From NCBI GenBank assembly GCA_047921215.1, contig JBLRWO010000004.1:103094-167093 (forward strand): a stretch of 64,000 nucleotides of DNA. Reading direction: 5' to 3'. Origin of the DNA: RECM01 sp047921215 (GTDB taxonomy: Bacteria; Bacteroidota; Rhodothermia; Balneolales; Cyclonatronaceae). Both the position numbers and the translations under genes were made by a program. The notes beneath the pieces were generated by a model. It was not told the origin of the DNA and did not search any database. It was given only the letters and a program-made list of their open reading frames with translations. Below are positions 8,643-17,599 of this stretch, piece by piece (positions within the stretch are counted from its first letter, which is position 1; each line of letters opens with the position of its first letter).

Positions 8643-9821
8643 TTATGTAGTGTAGAGCAGAATATCGTGAATACGGCGGTCCCAGTCAGCAGTGCCGGTA
8701 AAATTTCCGGGTTTTTTTAGCAGCGATTCCAGAGCGGCATCGAGCGCGTTTTTCAGGGCAACACATCCTGTTAACCGCATGAAATGGTTCACGCCCGCCG
8801 GATTCGCAGCAGTCGGGTAGGTGGTCCACTCCATCGCGTCGCCATGAGTGATCTTTATGGCCGCCATAAGTGCCAGGGCCAGGGCGACAGGCCTGACGGC
8901 TTCGGCGTCATCAACCGCCAGGCGGATACCCCGACACTCCCTGTTTTCCCAGGGACGGTAACCCGGTGTGAATGTTACCGGGGTGAGGGTAACACCGGTT
9001 GTAAGCTCTTCGGAAACTGCTTCGATGATGACGTCCGGCTTGAGCCAGGGGGACCCAACCTGCAGGAATGAGGCATCCGTGCCGCGGCCGATACTCATAT
9101 TTACGGATTCAAACAAGCAAAGACCGGGGTAAAGCACAACGGCATCATAGGTCTGAAGGGCCGGTGAGGGCCGATGAAACGGATACCGGGTCTGATGCAG
9201 CATCTCCCTTTTCCAGTTTTGGGTCTTTACAACCGTAAGATCAGCACCTGTACTCCATTCCCTGTTGAGCAGAAGCGCGAGCTCTCCTGTTGTAATACCA
9301 TGCTTGACGGGGATAACGGCCCTGCCCAGGAAATTCAACCGGTCGGGGGCATCCTGCATGGGTCCTTCAAAAACAGTGCCTCCTGTGGGGTTAGGGCGGT
9401 CGAGGATACAGAAAGGAATGCCGTTCTCTGCACATGCTTCCAGCATGTGGCTCATGCTCCAGTTATAGGTAAAAAACCGGGCTCCGGCATCGGGGACGTC
9501 ATACAGAATCAGGTCGAGATCACGCAGGTCTTCGGCCCGTGCACGGAGCCGCTCGCCATAGAGACTGACCACAGGCAGGTCCGTAACCGGATCCGTGATG
9601 TCGGCGACAGCGGCACCATCTTCGGCCCGTGCGGCTATACCGTGTTCGGGCGAGAAAAGGCGGATTATCCGGAATCCCGATTCAAGAAGATACTTTCGTG
9701 ATGTAATACCGGCCTGAAGGGCAGGGCGGGCTGCATCGTTGGTGAGCAGACCGATGCGCCGGTTACGGAGATGCCTGTAATTCTGTGCAAAAAAATCAGT
9801 ACCGAAAATATAGTTTTTCAA
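8643..9821 (-). CDS. namZ: DUF1343 protein, NamZ-type exo-beta-N-acetylmuramidase (no signal peptide)
   Basis: Members of this family (NamZ of Bacillus) cleave MurNAc from the non-reducing end of peptidoglycan fragments (family knowledge). The 392 residues contain the family blocks RIGLLTNDAAR, RLFSPEHGI, PVVSLYGE, LILYDVPDAGARFFTYNWSM, ILDRPNPTGG, VKHGITTGELALLLN and NMSIGRGTD. Unlike the second copy at 14341 it begins directly with the mature sequence (MKNYIFGTDFFAQN), so it is predicted cytoplasmic. The start is TTG at 9821; upstream in-frame codons offer nothing better. It sits just upstream of nagZ, so the pair could split imported disaccharides. The local gene symbol is assigned by family only. 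Confidence 0.85.
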   Translation of the reverse strand: MKNYIFGTDFFAQNYRHLRNRRIGLLTNDAARPALQAGITSRKYLLESGFRIIRLFSPEHGIAARAEDGAAVADITDPVTDLPVVSLYGERLRARAEDLRDLDLILYDVPDAGARFFTYNWSMSHMLEACAENGIPFCILDRPNPTGGTVFEGPMQDAPDRLNFLGRAVIPVKHGITTGELALLLNREWSTGADLTVVKTQNWKREMLHQTRYPFHRPSPALQTYDAVVLYPGLCLFESVNMSIGRGTDASFLQVGSPWLKPDVIIEAVSEELTTGVTLTPVTFTPGYRPWENRECRGIRLAVDDAEAVRPVALALALMAAIKITHGDAMEWTTYPTAANPAGVNHFMRLTGCVALKNALDAALESLLKKPGNFTGTADWDRRIHDILLYTT

Positions 9822-10060
9822 AATAATTAAATGTTTTTACAGCATGGTTTCCCGGATTGAAGCATATTACAAAAAAGTTTAAATGGCTGCCTGCCAACTG
9901 TTGCATAAATGTTGAGGCATGGAGATTCTGCCTGTTTGTTGTCATATTCTATTGTTTAAGTTATTGTAAAGTGTTTTTTGTGCGGGAGGCATACAACATT
10001 ATTTCTGTAACAGTTGCGGGGCGGCGTTCATCACTACTATTCCTGGATGGGAAATTACGC

Positions 10061-11197
10061 ATGCGACGATTTTTACATATCAGTACATTTATTATAACTG
10101 CTGCTCTCATGCTGTCGTGCAACGGCAACAGTTCAGTGGAGCAGGCCTATCTCGAATCGGTTGAGACTATCCGCCAAACCTGGGCTCCAGACAGCAGGGT
10201 TGCTGTTTTTGATCTGGATCTTAGACGGGAATCGGGCAGATGGGTGGTTTCAGGGGAAACATCCAGCCATGAAGCCTGGGAGGAACTGATGGTGCTCTCT
10301 AACCGCCTGCTGCCGGAAGGGCATCACTTTGACCTGAAACGATTGCCCCATGCAGAACTCGGGGATTCTGTTTATGCATTGGTGAGAATAAGCGTGGCCA
10401 ATCTGCGGCGAAATCCGGGACATACCCATGAGCTGGTTGATCAGGTCATTCTTGGTACCCGTCTTAAGCTGATGAAACGCCAGGGAGGCTGGTACTACGC
10501 TCAAACCCCCTACGGTTACCTGGGGTGGATCACCGGGGCATCTCTTGCCATTCACGACCGCAAGGGCATGAAGGAGTGGAAGCGATCGGATCTGAGGCAG
10601 ATCGGCACAATCGTGTCGTTCATCCGCGAAAATCCCGATGAAACATCCCGGGTGGTGAATGATGCCACCATGGGGGGAACCGTGAAATTGCTTGTTGAAG
10701 GCGGCAGGTACTCAAATGTGGAATTGCCCGACGGCCGGCGTGGCTATATACCGGCCGGTCACCTGCGAGAGTATGTGGAAGCCGGTATCTGGCAGGCACC
10801 GGAAGGGAGTAAAATTGTTGAAACAGCCATGAAACTGCATGGTATCCCCTATCTGTGGGGTGGCAATTCATCCAAAGGGTTCGACTGCTCCGGATTCACG
10901 CAGACCGTGTACCGGGCCAATGCGTATCAGCTGCCGAGAGATGCCAGCCAGCAGGTGAACACCGGCGAGGTGATCGAGCCCGATGAAAATTTCTCCAATC
11001 TGGAGCCCGGCGACCTGATCTTCTTCGGGCCGGAGAACAGGATAACCCATGTCGGTATCAGTCTGGGCGGGCCAAAATTCATTCATGCCAGCTCCTACGT
11101 GGAGATCAACAGCCTGAGGGAGGGCGACACGGACTATGCGCCCGACAGACGGCGGACCGTGCGCTATGTCAAGCGGATAAAGGATGTAAGGGAATAG
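10061..11197 (+). CDS. NlpC/P60 endopeptidase lipoprotein with SH3b domains
   Basis: Predicted cell-envelope cysteine peptidase that cuts peptide stems of peptidoglycan, typically the D-Glu-diaminoacid bond (family knowledge). From ATG at 10061 the N-terminus is a lipoprotein signal (MRRFLHISTFIITAALMLSC) with Cys at about residue 20. The frame is open back to 9857 but that part looks non-coding. Two SH3b-like wall-binding regions follow (~100-165, with GGWYYAQTPYGYLGWI, and ~175-235, with YSNVELPDGRRGYIP). The NlpC/P60 domain fills the C-terminal 130 residues with catalytic Cys in GFDCSGFTQTVY (~276), His in RITHVGISLGG and a third polar residue in KFIHASSY. It diverges from the namZ-nagZ operon, sharing a 239-bp upstream region with it. 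Confidence 0.9.
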   Translation: MRRFLHISTFIITAALMLSCNGNSSVEQAYLESVETIRQTWAPDSRVAVFDLDLRRESGRWVVSGETSSHEAWEELMVLSNRLLPEGHHFDLKRLPHAELGDSVYALVRISVANLRRNPGHTHELVDQVILGTRLKLMKRQGGWYYAQTPYGYLGWITGASLAIHDRKGMKEWKRSDLRQIGTIVSFIRENPDETSRVVNDATMGGTVKLLVEGGRYSNVELPDGRRGYIPAGHLREYVEAGIWQAPEGSKIVETAMKLHGIPYLWGGNSSKGFDCSGFTQTVYRANAYQLPRDASQQVNTGEVIEPDENFSNLEPGDLIFFGPENRITHVGISLGGPKFIHASSYVEINSLREGDTDYAPDRRRTVRYVKRIKDVRE

Positions 11198-11251
11198 CAG
11201 GGCTATTGCTGCGCCGTATGACACCGCGCAGCGAAAAACCGGTTCAGTGTA

Positions 11252-11302
11252 CAGGGTGTTATCAAATGTACAAGCTATTCCAGGGTGTTATCAGGTGTAC
11301 AA
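11252..11302. repeat. 22-bp direct repeat at converging gene ends
   Basis: CAGGGTGTTATCAAATGTAC at 11252 is repeated as CAGGGTGTTATCAGGTGTAC at 11281, a period of 29 bases. The second copy overlaps the last codons and stop of the minus-strand DUF4922 gene. It may be a small local duplication in the space between two converging genes. Confidence 0.6.
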
Positions 11303-12310
11303 TTCAGCGCAGGTTCGTTTTACAACCTCGCTGAAAGCTTTCCGGTTCAGGCTAACCTCGTTGAAAATCTCCCGCAGCGATTCCGTGCTCATTTTCTGAT
11401 AATCCTTCTCCAGGGGTGTGATGCAGACCCCGCCGAAATCCACCGACGCAGGGCTGAGCAGGATGTTGCCATCATCCTCGCGGAAGTAGTGGGAGGGACG
11501 GTGTTTTTCGCGCAGGAATAAGAGTACGGTCCACACCGGCTCATCGTACCAGGCAACGATATTCATCATCGGTTCTTCGCCGGATGACGATATTTCGTCG
11601 AATGCCTGGTACCAGGCTTCGAAAAAGAGCTTCAGCTGGTCTTTTGATCCCGATCGGGCAACGAAATACCGTCGAAGCGTATCATCTACGGCATGCACCG
11701 ACATTGCTTCGTCGCAGGGAACCGGCTCGCCGTATGTGTTTACGAGATGTGCCAGTTCCGACTCTACGGGAAGGAATCCCCGGTTACCTGCCTGAAAATG
11801 GAGATGATCGGGGGCTGAGGCCCCGCATTTTGGACCGTTGTAAAACAGGCTGAACCGCGACCCGAGGCTACGGGTAATATCCATCATATCGCCGAAAGCG
11901 CCTGTAATGGCCTGCGGGATGTGTTCAAGGTGAGGGATAGTGAGATGCTCCGGGAATATGGGGAACGGATTGGCAAGCACCAGGTAATGCAGATCGAGAA
12001 GGATACCCCGCTGTTCGGGGGGTAGATTATCGCGGCACAAAAAGCATTTCCGTTCACTTATTGATTTGGCATCCACTTTGGCTGAACTGGATACGATTCG
12101 GCCCGGATTGAACTGTACTTTAACAGAAAATCCGTCGAAACTGAACCGTTTTACCCGTACGTTGTTCAAACCGTCATAGTTACCGGAAAGCAACGGCCAT
12201 GTTTTTCGCTGTTGCAGAAGCAGGGCCGATGCGGCCGACCCCTGATCAGTTACCCTGCCGAATGGCTCAAGTTCACCGATCCGGATGTGTATCTGTTCAA
12301 TGTCTCGCAT
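11291..12310 (-). CDS. DUF4922 protein, GalT/HIT-like nucleotidyltransferase fold
   Basis: Protein of 339 residues, predicted cytoplasmic. It has a Cys-x-x-Cys pair in RKCFLCRDNLPPEQRG (residues ~88-91) and a PDHLHFQAGN motif (~165) that resembles the His-x-His-x-Gln active site of galactose-1-phosphate uridylyltransferases and HIT-type adenylyltransferases. A nucleotidyl transfer or nucleotide-sugar phosphorolysis reaction is therefore likely, but the substrate is unknown. The start (ATG, 12310) lies 14 bases inside the end of the upstream glycosyltransferase gene, so the two are translationally coupled. The pair lies between peptidoglycan-salvage genes, which suggests nucleotide-sugar or glycan work, by context only. 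Confidence 0.75.
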   Translation of the reverse strand: MRDIEQIHIRIGELEPFGRVTDQGSAASALLLQQRKTWPLLSGNYDGLNNVRVKRFSFDGFSVKVQFNPGRIVSSSAKVDAKSISERKCFLCRDNLPPEQRGILLDLHYLVLANPFPIFPEHLTIPHLEHIPQAITGAFGDMMDITRSLGSRFSLFYNGPKCGASAPDHLHFQAGNRGFLPVESELAHLVNTYGEPVPCDEAMSVHAVDDTLRRYFVARSGSKDQLKLFFEAWYQAFDEISSSGEEPMMNIVAWYDEPVWTVLLFLREKHRPSHYFREDDGNILLSPASVDFGGVCITPLEKDYQKMSTESLREIFNEVSLNRKAFSEVVKRTCAELYT

Positions 12311-13769
12311 TTTTTCGTATCCTGGCTAAGTATTCAAATGTTCGGATCTTGTCTTTGTAGTAGTTGTGCGCGTTCTGCTGGGGGATATTCAGGGATGCAT
12401 CGGTATTGTCGTCCCAGCGGCGGCAGCAGTAGATCGGTTCGTAGATGCGCCCGATCTGATAATCCCGCGAAAAGGCCAGCCCCAGTGCATAGTCCTCACC
12501 GTAGCTTACGTTCGGGATTTTAATTTCGCGAAGGAGCGGGGTGAAGAACGCCCTTGGTGCACCCAGACCGTTGATGCGCATGGCATTGTTCCTGCCGTTG
12601 TCGGGTGTCCACTCCCGGTGGTCGATAATGCCGGGCGGGATCTGCTCCAGGTCGAAATTGGTCATTTCATAGGAACCCACCACCATCGCGCACTTTTCCT
12701 TCTGGAAGGTGTCGATAACAGCCTGCAGGGTGAACTCCGTTTTATATACATCATCGCTGTCGAGCTGTACGGAAAATCTGCCACACTGCGGGTGGTGTGC
12801 ACCCAGGTTCCAGCAACCGCCGATGCCCAGGTCATCACGGTCCGGGATAACATGAATCAGCCGGTTGTCTTTGGCGGCAATCTCTTTCAGGATGTCGGTG
12901 GTGCCATCGGTCGAGAAATTGTCGACCACAATCACGTTGAAATCGAACGTCCCCTTTTGTTTCAGTGCAGAATCAACGGCATCGCGGATCGTTTTCACCC
13001 GGTTACGAACCGGAATAATAACACTGGCCTCAACCGGGAATCCATCCTGTCCGAAGTCGGGGGTTGAAAATTTGGGTTCCAGGTAGGCCCCTGTGCGTTT
13101 CAGGAATCGGGTAAATGCCTGCTCCAGCTCAATCTGAACAGCCCTGTTTTTAGGATCCACATAATCGAACAGCTTTTCGCCCGACTTGCGGGTATCGGTT
13201 ACCACTGAACTGTACAGGTATTCACCGATGCGTGTAATCCGGTACTCCTGGGAGATGCTGAGGCGGGCATCGTACAGGCCGGCATGCTCAAAATTACTGC
13301 TGCCCGACCGGCGCAGCGATGCATGAAGTTTATGCGAGTCGATAAGCAGGAGGGGACCGAAGTTGAAATCGTCGCGAACGCTTCCGGTCTGGTAGTCGAT
13401 TACCGGATGTGGGGTCCTTTCGTCGTTTTTCACATCATAGTAGTCGGAGTAGGTGATGCCTGAATCGGTCATCAGGGCAACATTCAGAAATCGCTCAATG
13501 GCAAACTGACCGGGTTCAATGCGGGTATCACGGGTAAGCAGAAGGATGTGACTGGTATTCGTCGCATCCGATATGGTACGGATGGTTTTGCTGCTGCCGG
13601 GATAATCGATCAGCAGATCGTGACATTTTGAGTGCGTGATCCCGGATGCCTCCCTGGTGAGCAGGTAGATCGTTTCAATCAAGGGTTCATCGGCGAAATT
13701 TTCGATGGTATTATGAGTGTACTCGTTGCCGTTCCAGGGTATAAAGGCGGTAATTGATTTTTTAGACAT
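12297..13769 (-). CDS. Two-part glycosyltransferase (family 2 domain in C-terminal half)
   Basis: Protein of 490 residues, no signal peptide. Residues ~245-480 are a GT-A family 2 domain: ASVIIPVRNRVKTIRDAVDSAL, VIVVDNFSTDGTTDIL, the metal-binding QLDSDDVY and an acceptor-side YGEDYALGLAFS. Residues 1-230 form a second alpha/beta unit (MSKKSITAFIPWNGNEYTHN, ILLLTRDTRIEPG) that looks like a diverged nucleotide-sugar-binding domain. The ATG at 13769 is well placed. It is the first gene of a two-gene unit with the DUF4922 protein, overlapping by 14 bases. Donor and acceptor are unknown. The following 420 bases (13770-14188), between this gene and the divergent DUF1343 gene, hold no convincing gene. 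Confidence 0.8.
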   Translation of the reverse strand: MSKKSITAFIPWNGNEYTHNTIENFADEPLIETIYLLTREASGITHSKCHDLLIDYPGSSKTIRTISDATNTSHILLLTRDTRIEPGQFAIERFLNVALMTDSGITYSDYYDVKNDERTPHPVIDYQTGSVRDDFNFGPLLLIDSHKLHASLRRSGSSNFEHAGLYDARLSISQEYRITRIGEYLYSSVVTDTRKSGEKLFDYVDPKNRAVQIELEQAFTRFLKRTGAYLEPKFSTPDFGQDGFPVEASVIIPVRNRVKTIRDAVDSALKQKGTFDFNVIVVDNFSTDGTTDILKEIAAKDNRLIHVIPDRDDLGIGGCWNLGAHHPQCGRFSVQLDSDDVYKTEFTLQAVIDTFQKEKCAMVVGSYEMTNFDLEQIPPGIIDHREWTPDNGRNNAMRINGLGAPRAFFTPLLREIKIPNVSYGEDYALGLAFSRDYQIGRIYEPIYCCRRWDDNTDASLNIPQQNAHNYYKDKIRTFEYLARIRKNARH

Positions 13770-14188
13770 GATCAGTAATTCAGTTGAGTGCTGTGGCAGC
13801 CGCAGTCAGGCAATTGTACGTGGCTTGCGCCGGCTTAACAGCTATTTAAAATTATTAACGGGTAAATTATTTTTGTCCGCCGTGTGCAACCGGTATTCGG
13901 GCGGACCGGGTTCAATTCTTTCTCTCTGAAACATACAAAAAAAGGGTCTCATCATGAAGTGAAGTGCAGAGAAATTACATCGGGCCTGCCGGGCTGGCAG
14001 TTAAGTGCAGACGTGCCGGTTTTCGGTAAACCGGATGTATTAAAGCCCCAATTTGGGATTGTTCGGATAACTGCTCATAATAAGGCAGCACGCTTTTCTT
14101 TAAATCCGGTTCAGGCAGAAATCCGGGGGATATATATAAACTGACCGTCAAATCCCTTTTTCAGCCGATTCGGGTTAAAGAAAACATC

Positions 14189-14320
14189 CGAATTATCTAT
14201 CTTAATCTGCTACATGCCATTAATCGAACATTCGAATTATCTGTCTCAGAACACATCACGCCATTAGGTGTACACACGAATTATCTAATTGAGAACACTC
14301 CACGCCATTAAGCGAACACA
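14189..14320 (+). repeat. three tandem copies of a 44-bp repeat in front of a DUF1343 gene
   Basis: Copies start at 14189, 14233 and 14277, each opening with CGAATTATCT and carrying GCCATTA about 28 bases later; the spacing is exactly 44. Copies 2 and 3 are the closest pair (shared GAACAC and CACGCCATTA). A fourth, degraded copy may begin at 14321. The array ends 20 bases before the preferred ATG of the lipoprotein gene, so it occupies the promoter/leader and could be a set of regulator-binding sites at four-turn spacing (inference). Confidence 0.8.
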
Positions 14321-14340
14321 CAAAACCATTGAATACGATT

Positions 14341-15609
14341 ATGAACAGACTGCTGATCACCCTTATTGTTTTTATGATGTTATCCGCACCGGGCTGCACC
14401 CGGGCACAATCTTCCGGCGACAATAACCCGGCCCCCCGGGTACTTACCGGCCTTGACGTGATCGAACGGGATGGATTTTCCATCCTGGAAGGGAAACGGG
14501 TGGGCGTAGTGACCAACGCGACCGGGGTGAATTCCGCCCTGCGCCCGATTGTCGACATTTTCAATGAAGCGGACAATTTTGAACTGGTAGCACTGTACGG
14601 ACCCGAGCACGGGGTTCGCGGTGACTATCCTGCCGGCGAGTACGTGGAATTTTATACCGATGCACGTACCGGCCTGCCTGTTTACTCCCTCTATGGTGCA
14701 ACCCGCAAACCGACACCCGACATGCTGGAGGGAGTTGATGTGCTGGTTTTCGACATCCAGGATATCGGAACCCGCTCCTACACCTACATCAGCACGATGG
14801 GGCTGGTAATGGAAGCGGCCGCTGAGAACGGTGTTGAGATGGTGGTGCTCGACCGCCCAAATCCTCTGGGCGGCAACAAGATTGAGGGAAATCTGGCCGA
14901 GGAGGGATACATCTCTTTCGTAAGCCAGTTCAAAATCCCCTATGTACATGGACTTACGGTAGGTGAGCTGGCCATGATGCTGCGCGACGAAGGGATGCTT
15001 GCCAACGGGATAACCGGTGAGCTTACCGTCGTACCCATGGAAAACTGGACACGCGACATGACCTTTGAGGATACCGGGCTGATATGGGTGCCGACCTCAC
15101 CTCACATTCCGCACCGCGATTCGCCGATCTATTATGTGGTGTCGGGTGTACTGGGCGAACTGCAGGTGATATCGGAGGGTGTTGGTTACACCATGCCGTT
15201 CCAGGTGTTCGGAGCCGGGTGGATCGACTCTGATGAGGTGGCTGCACGCCTGAATGCATTAAATCTGCCGGGAGTGATCTTTCGTCCGGTAACATGGCGC
15301 CCGTTCTATGGCCGCGACCAGGGCAAAAACCTGCATGGTGTACAGATCCATATCAGCGATTATGATGAGCTGAACCTGATGAGTCTTCAGTTCTGGTTCA
15401 TGCAGATCAACAACGAGCTCTATCCGGACAAAAATCCGCTGAAGATGGCCACCGAGGCCCGCCTCCGCATGTTCGACCGTGTGGCAGGATCGGGCGAGGT
15501 GAGAAGGCTTTTCATGGAGCGCATGCGCTATGAGGATGTGGAGGCATACCTGAATAAAGATATCGACAGTTTCCGGGAACTTTCCCGCCAATATTATCTC
15601 TACAACTGA
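14341..15609 (+). CDS. namZ: DUF1343 lipoprotein, NamZ-type exo-beta-N-acetylmuramidase
   Basis: Second DUF1343 protein of the window, 422 residues, predicted to be lipid-anchored in the envelope. ATG at 14341 gives a signal (MNRLLITLIVFMMLSAPGC) with Cys at residue 19; a TTG at 14329 is an alternative. Family blocks are all present: RVGVVTNATGV, LVALYGPEHGV, PVYSLYGATRKP, LVFDIQDIGTRSYTYISTM, VVLDRPNPLGGNKIEG, VHGLTVGELAMML and the C-terminal IHISDYDELNLMSLQF. It would release MurNAc outside the cytoplasm, whereas the copy at 8643 lacks a signal. A 44-bp tandem repeat lies just upstream, and an amidase gene follows 150 bases downstream on the same strand. Confidence 0.87.
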   Translation: MNRLLITLIVFMMLSAPGCTRAQSSGDNNPAPRVLTGLDVIERDGFSILEGKRVGVVTNATGVNSALRPIVDIFNEADNFELVALYGPEHGVRGDYPAGEYVEFYTDARTGLPVYSLYGATRKPTPDMLEGVDVLVFDIQDIGTRSYTYISTMGLVMEAAAENGVEMVVLDRPNPLGGNKIEGNLAEEGYISFVSQFKIPYVHGLTVGELAMMLRDEGMLANGITGELTVVPMENWTRDMTFEDTGLIWVPTSPHIPHRDSPIYYVVSGVLGELQVISEGVGYTMPFQVFGAGWIDSDEVAARLNALNLPGVIFRPVTWRPFYGRDQGKNLHGVQIHISDYDELNLMSLQFWFMQINNELYPDKNPLKMATEARLRMFDRVAGSGEVRRLFMERMRYEDVEAYLNKDIDSFRELSRQYYLYN

Positions 15610-15759
15610 TATCCATCCGCATCAAAACTGTTTATCCGCGTAGTATTGTGGCCGTCTATGAACGTGGCCATGATGAGGTATTGTAACAGTGATCTGCATA
15701 ATCCGGGCATCCCGAAATCTACAGACTGAAATAACGATCATCTGCAAACCAACGAATCC

Positions 15760-17541
15760 TTGTTTAAATACATTATTCCAGCCATCCTGCTTGCAGTGGT
15801 TCCGGCAACGGTATGCCATGGCTTTCAGCAGGCCGATCACTATGTGAACATTACACTGCCGGTTGCCGATACGGTGTTTACCGACGGGGCCATACACCGG
15901 GTTGCCGGCAATACTATGCCGGGGTCAGCCGTAACTGTGGCCGGTGTACCGGTGAAGGTGTATCCAAACGGGGCGTTTACCGGAATGCTTTCTATCCCGT
16001 ACGGTTACAGCAATCATGAGATAATCTCGGTTTCTCCGGGCAGGGACACGCTCTCAACCCACCTGTTTTTCTTAAGGCCCGATCCCCCGGGTGACCTGCC
16101 TGAACATCCCGTTACAATCGACAGGCTTACCATTACCCCTGCGGCAGACATATGGCTGCAGCCGGGCGAGGAGGTGGAGATCCGTTTCAGGGGCAGCCCG
16201 GGTTATGATGCAACCTTCGACATTCCCGGTGTTGTAATGAATGCGCCGATGCGTGAGCTGGATCCGTCAGAAACCGGGGGGCTCCGCGGAATCTACAGGG
16301 GCAGTTACATCATCAGGGAGCTCGACCGGGCCAATGACCAGATGATCCGGGTGCGCCTGCGCCGGACTTTTTACAGCTACGACCGGGCCGAGGCCGAGGG
16401 GCGGTTAACAGTGGTGAGGCCGGAAGAACCGGTATTTGTAATCACCCGGGGCTTTCGCCCTTTTCTGAGTGCAGGAACCGGAACCGACCGACTCGGCGGG
16501 GCCAGGCTGGGCTATATCGACGAGGGAATATTGCTGCGTGTAACGGGCAAGCAGGGTAATTTATACCGGGTACAACTGGCCGGGAATACCACCGCCTGGC
16601 TGGGTGATCAATTTGCCGAGGCAGCGGAAATGGATGGCCTGCCACCTGCACTGCTCACCGGATCTGCCAGTGTGAACCGCAATGGCCGCAAGGACGTGAT
16701 CACCATAGCCCTGGGCCGGCGGCTGCCCTTCCTGAGCCGGCAGGTTAACAATCCCAATCTGATTGAACTCGACGTTTTCGGGGTGGCATCCAACACCAAC
16801 TGGATTACCCACCACCTGGCTGCCGAGGGTATAGAAAGCGTTGACTGGAAACAGATTGACCATGATCATGTTCGCTTCTTCATCCGGCTTACCGGCAAAC
16901 ACCACTGGGGGTACAGCATCCGCTATACCGATGCGTCGAACCTGGAGATCCGTGTAAACCGTACGCCGGAAATTGCCGACAGGAGAAATCCGCTCGGGGG
17001 GCTCCGGATTCTGGTCGATGCGGGCCACGGTGGCAGTAACGAGGGGGCTATGGGTTCAATGGGTGTAATGGAGCAGGTACCCGCACTCGACATATCAATC
17101 AAACTCGAAGAGGCCCTGAAGCGCAAAGGTGCCGATGTTATTATGACCCGTACCGACAACAGCTTTGTGAGCATGGGCGAGCGTCAGCGGGTGGCCATGG
17201 AAACCGATCCGCATATATTGCTGAGCATACACCTGAATTCCGTTGGTTACGGAACCAATCCCGAACGGGTTAAAGGCACAAGTACCTATTACCGCCATGT
17301 GGGCAATAAGCCCCTGGCCGACCTGCTCTATAAAAAGATGATGGAAACCGGGCTCGGCCAGTTTGGTGTGGTAGGCGGATTTAATTTCACCCTCAACCAG
17401 TTCACCGAATTCCCGAATGTACTGCTCGAAACCGGTTTTATCTCACACCCCGAAGACGAGATTAAACTGCTCGATCCGGCGTTTCAGCAACGTCTGGTCG
17501 ACAAGATCGTGGAAGGGCTGGAGGCGTATTTGAGCAATTAA
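15760..17541 (+). CDS. Exported N-acetylmuramoyl-L-alanine amidase (Amidase_3)
   Basis: Cuts the bond between MurNAc and L-Ala of the stem peptide. The 593 residues open with a signal peptide from a TTG start at 15760 (MFKYIIPAILLAVVPATVCH), the only plausible start. Residues ~20-400 are beta-rich accessory domains: an Ig-like stretch, an SH3-like segment near ~245-285 (GILLRVTGKQGNLYRVQLAG) and an AMIN-like region near 290-400. The catalytic domain starts near residue 415: LRILVDAGHGGSNEG (zinc His), MEQVPALDISIKLEEAL (zinc Glu), LLSIHLNSVGYG (zinc His) and VLLETGFISHPEDE (catalytic Glu). The length is greater than E. coli AmiC because of the N-terminal domains. It lies between a NamZ-type gene and murQ (convergent). 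Confidence 0.92.
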   Translation: MFKYIIPAILLAVVPATVCHGFQQADHYVNITLPVADTVFTDGAIHRVAGNTMPGSAVTVAGVPVKVYPNGAFTGMLSIPYGYSNHEIISVSPGRDTLSTHLFFLRPDPPGDLPEHPVTIDRLTITPAADIWLQPGEEVEIRFRGSPGYDATFDIPGVVMNAPMRELDPSETGGLRGIYRGSYIIRELDRANDQMIRVRLRRTFYSYDRAEAEGRLTVVRPEEPVFVITRGFRPFLSAGTGTDRLGGARLGYIDEGILLRVTGKQGNLYRVQLAGNTTAWLGDQFAEAAEMDGLPPALLTGSASVNRNGRKDVITIALGRRLPFLSRQVNNPNLIELDVFGVASNTNWITHHLAAEGIESVDWKQIDHDHVRFFIRLTGKHHWGYSIRYTDASNLEIRVNRTPEIADRRNPLGGLRILVDAGHGGSNEGAMGSMGVMEQVPALDISIKLEEALKRKGADVIMTRTDNSFVSMGERQRVAMETDPHILLSIHLNSVGYGTNPERVKGTSTYYRHVGNKPLADLLYKKMMETGLGQFGVVGGFNFTLNQFTEFPNVLLETGFISHPEDEIKLLDPAFQQRLVDKIVEGLEAYLSN

Positions 17542-17599
17542 TCTTGAGCCTGCTCCATTTTACATATTCAGGTTCAGAGGTCAGGGGTGTGCCGGCTTG

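Noticed and set aside
13884..14144. 86-residue plus-strand ORF between the glycosyltransferase and DUF1343 genes
   Set aside because: No signal peptide or family features and no plausible partner; treated as chance in a 420-bp gap.
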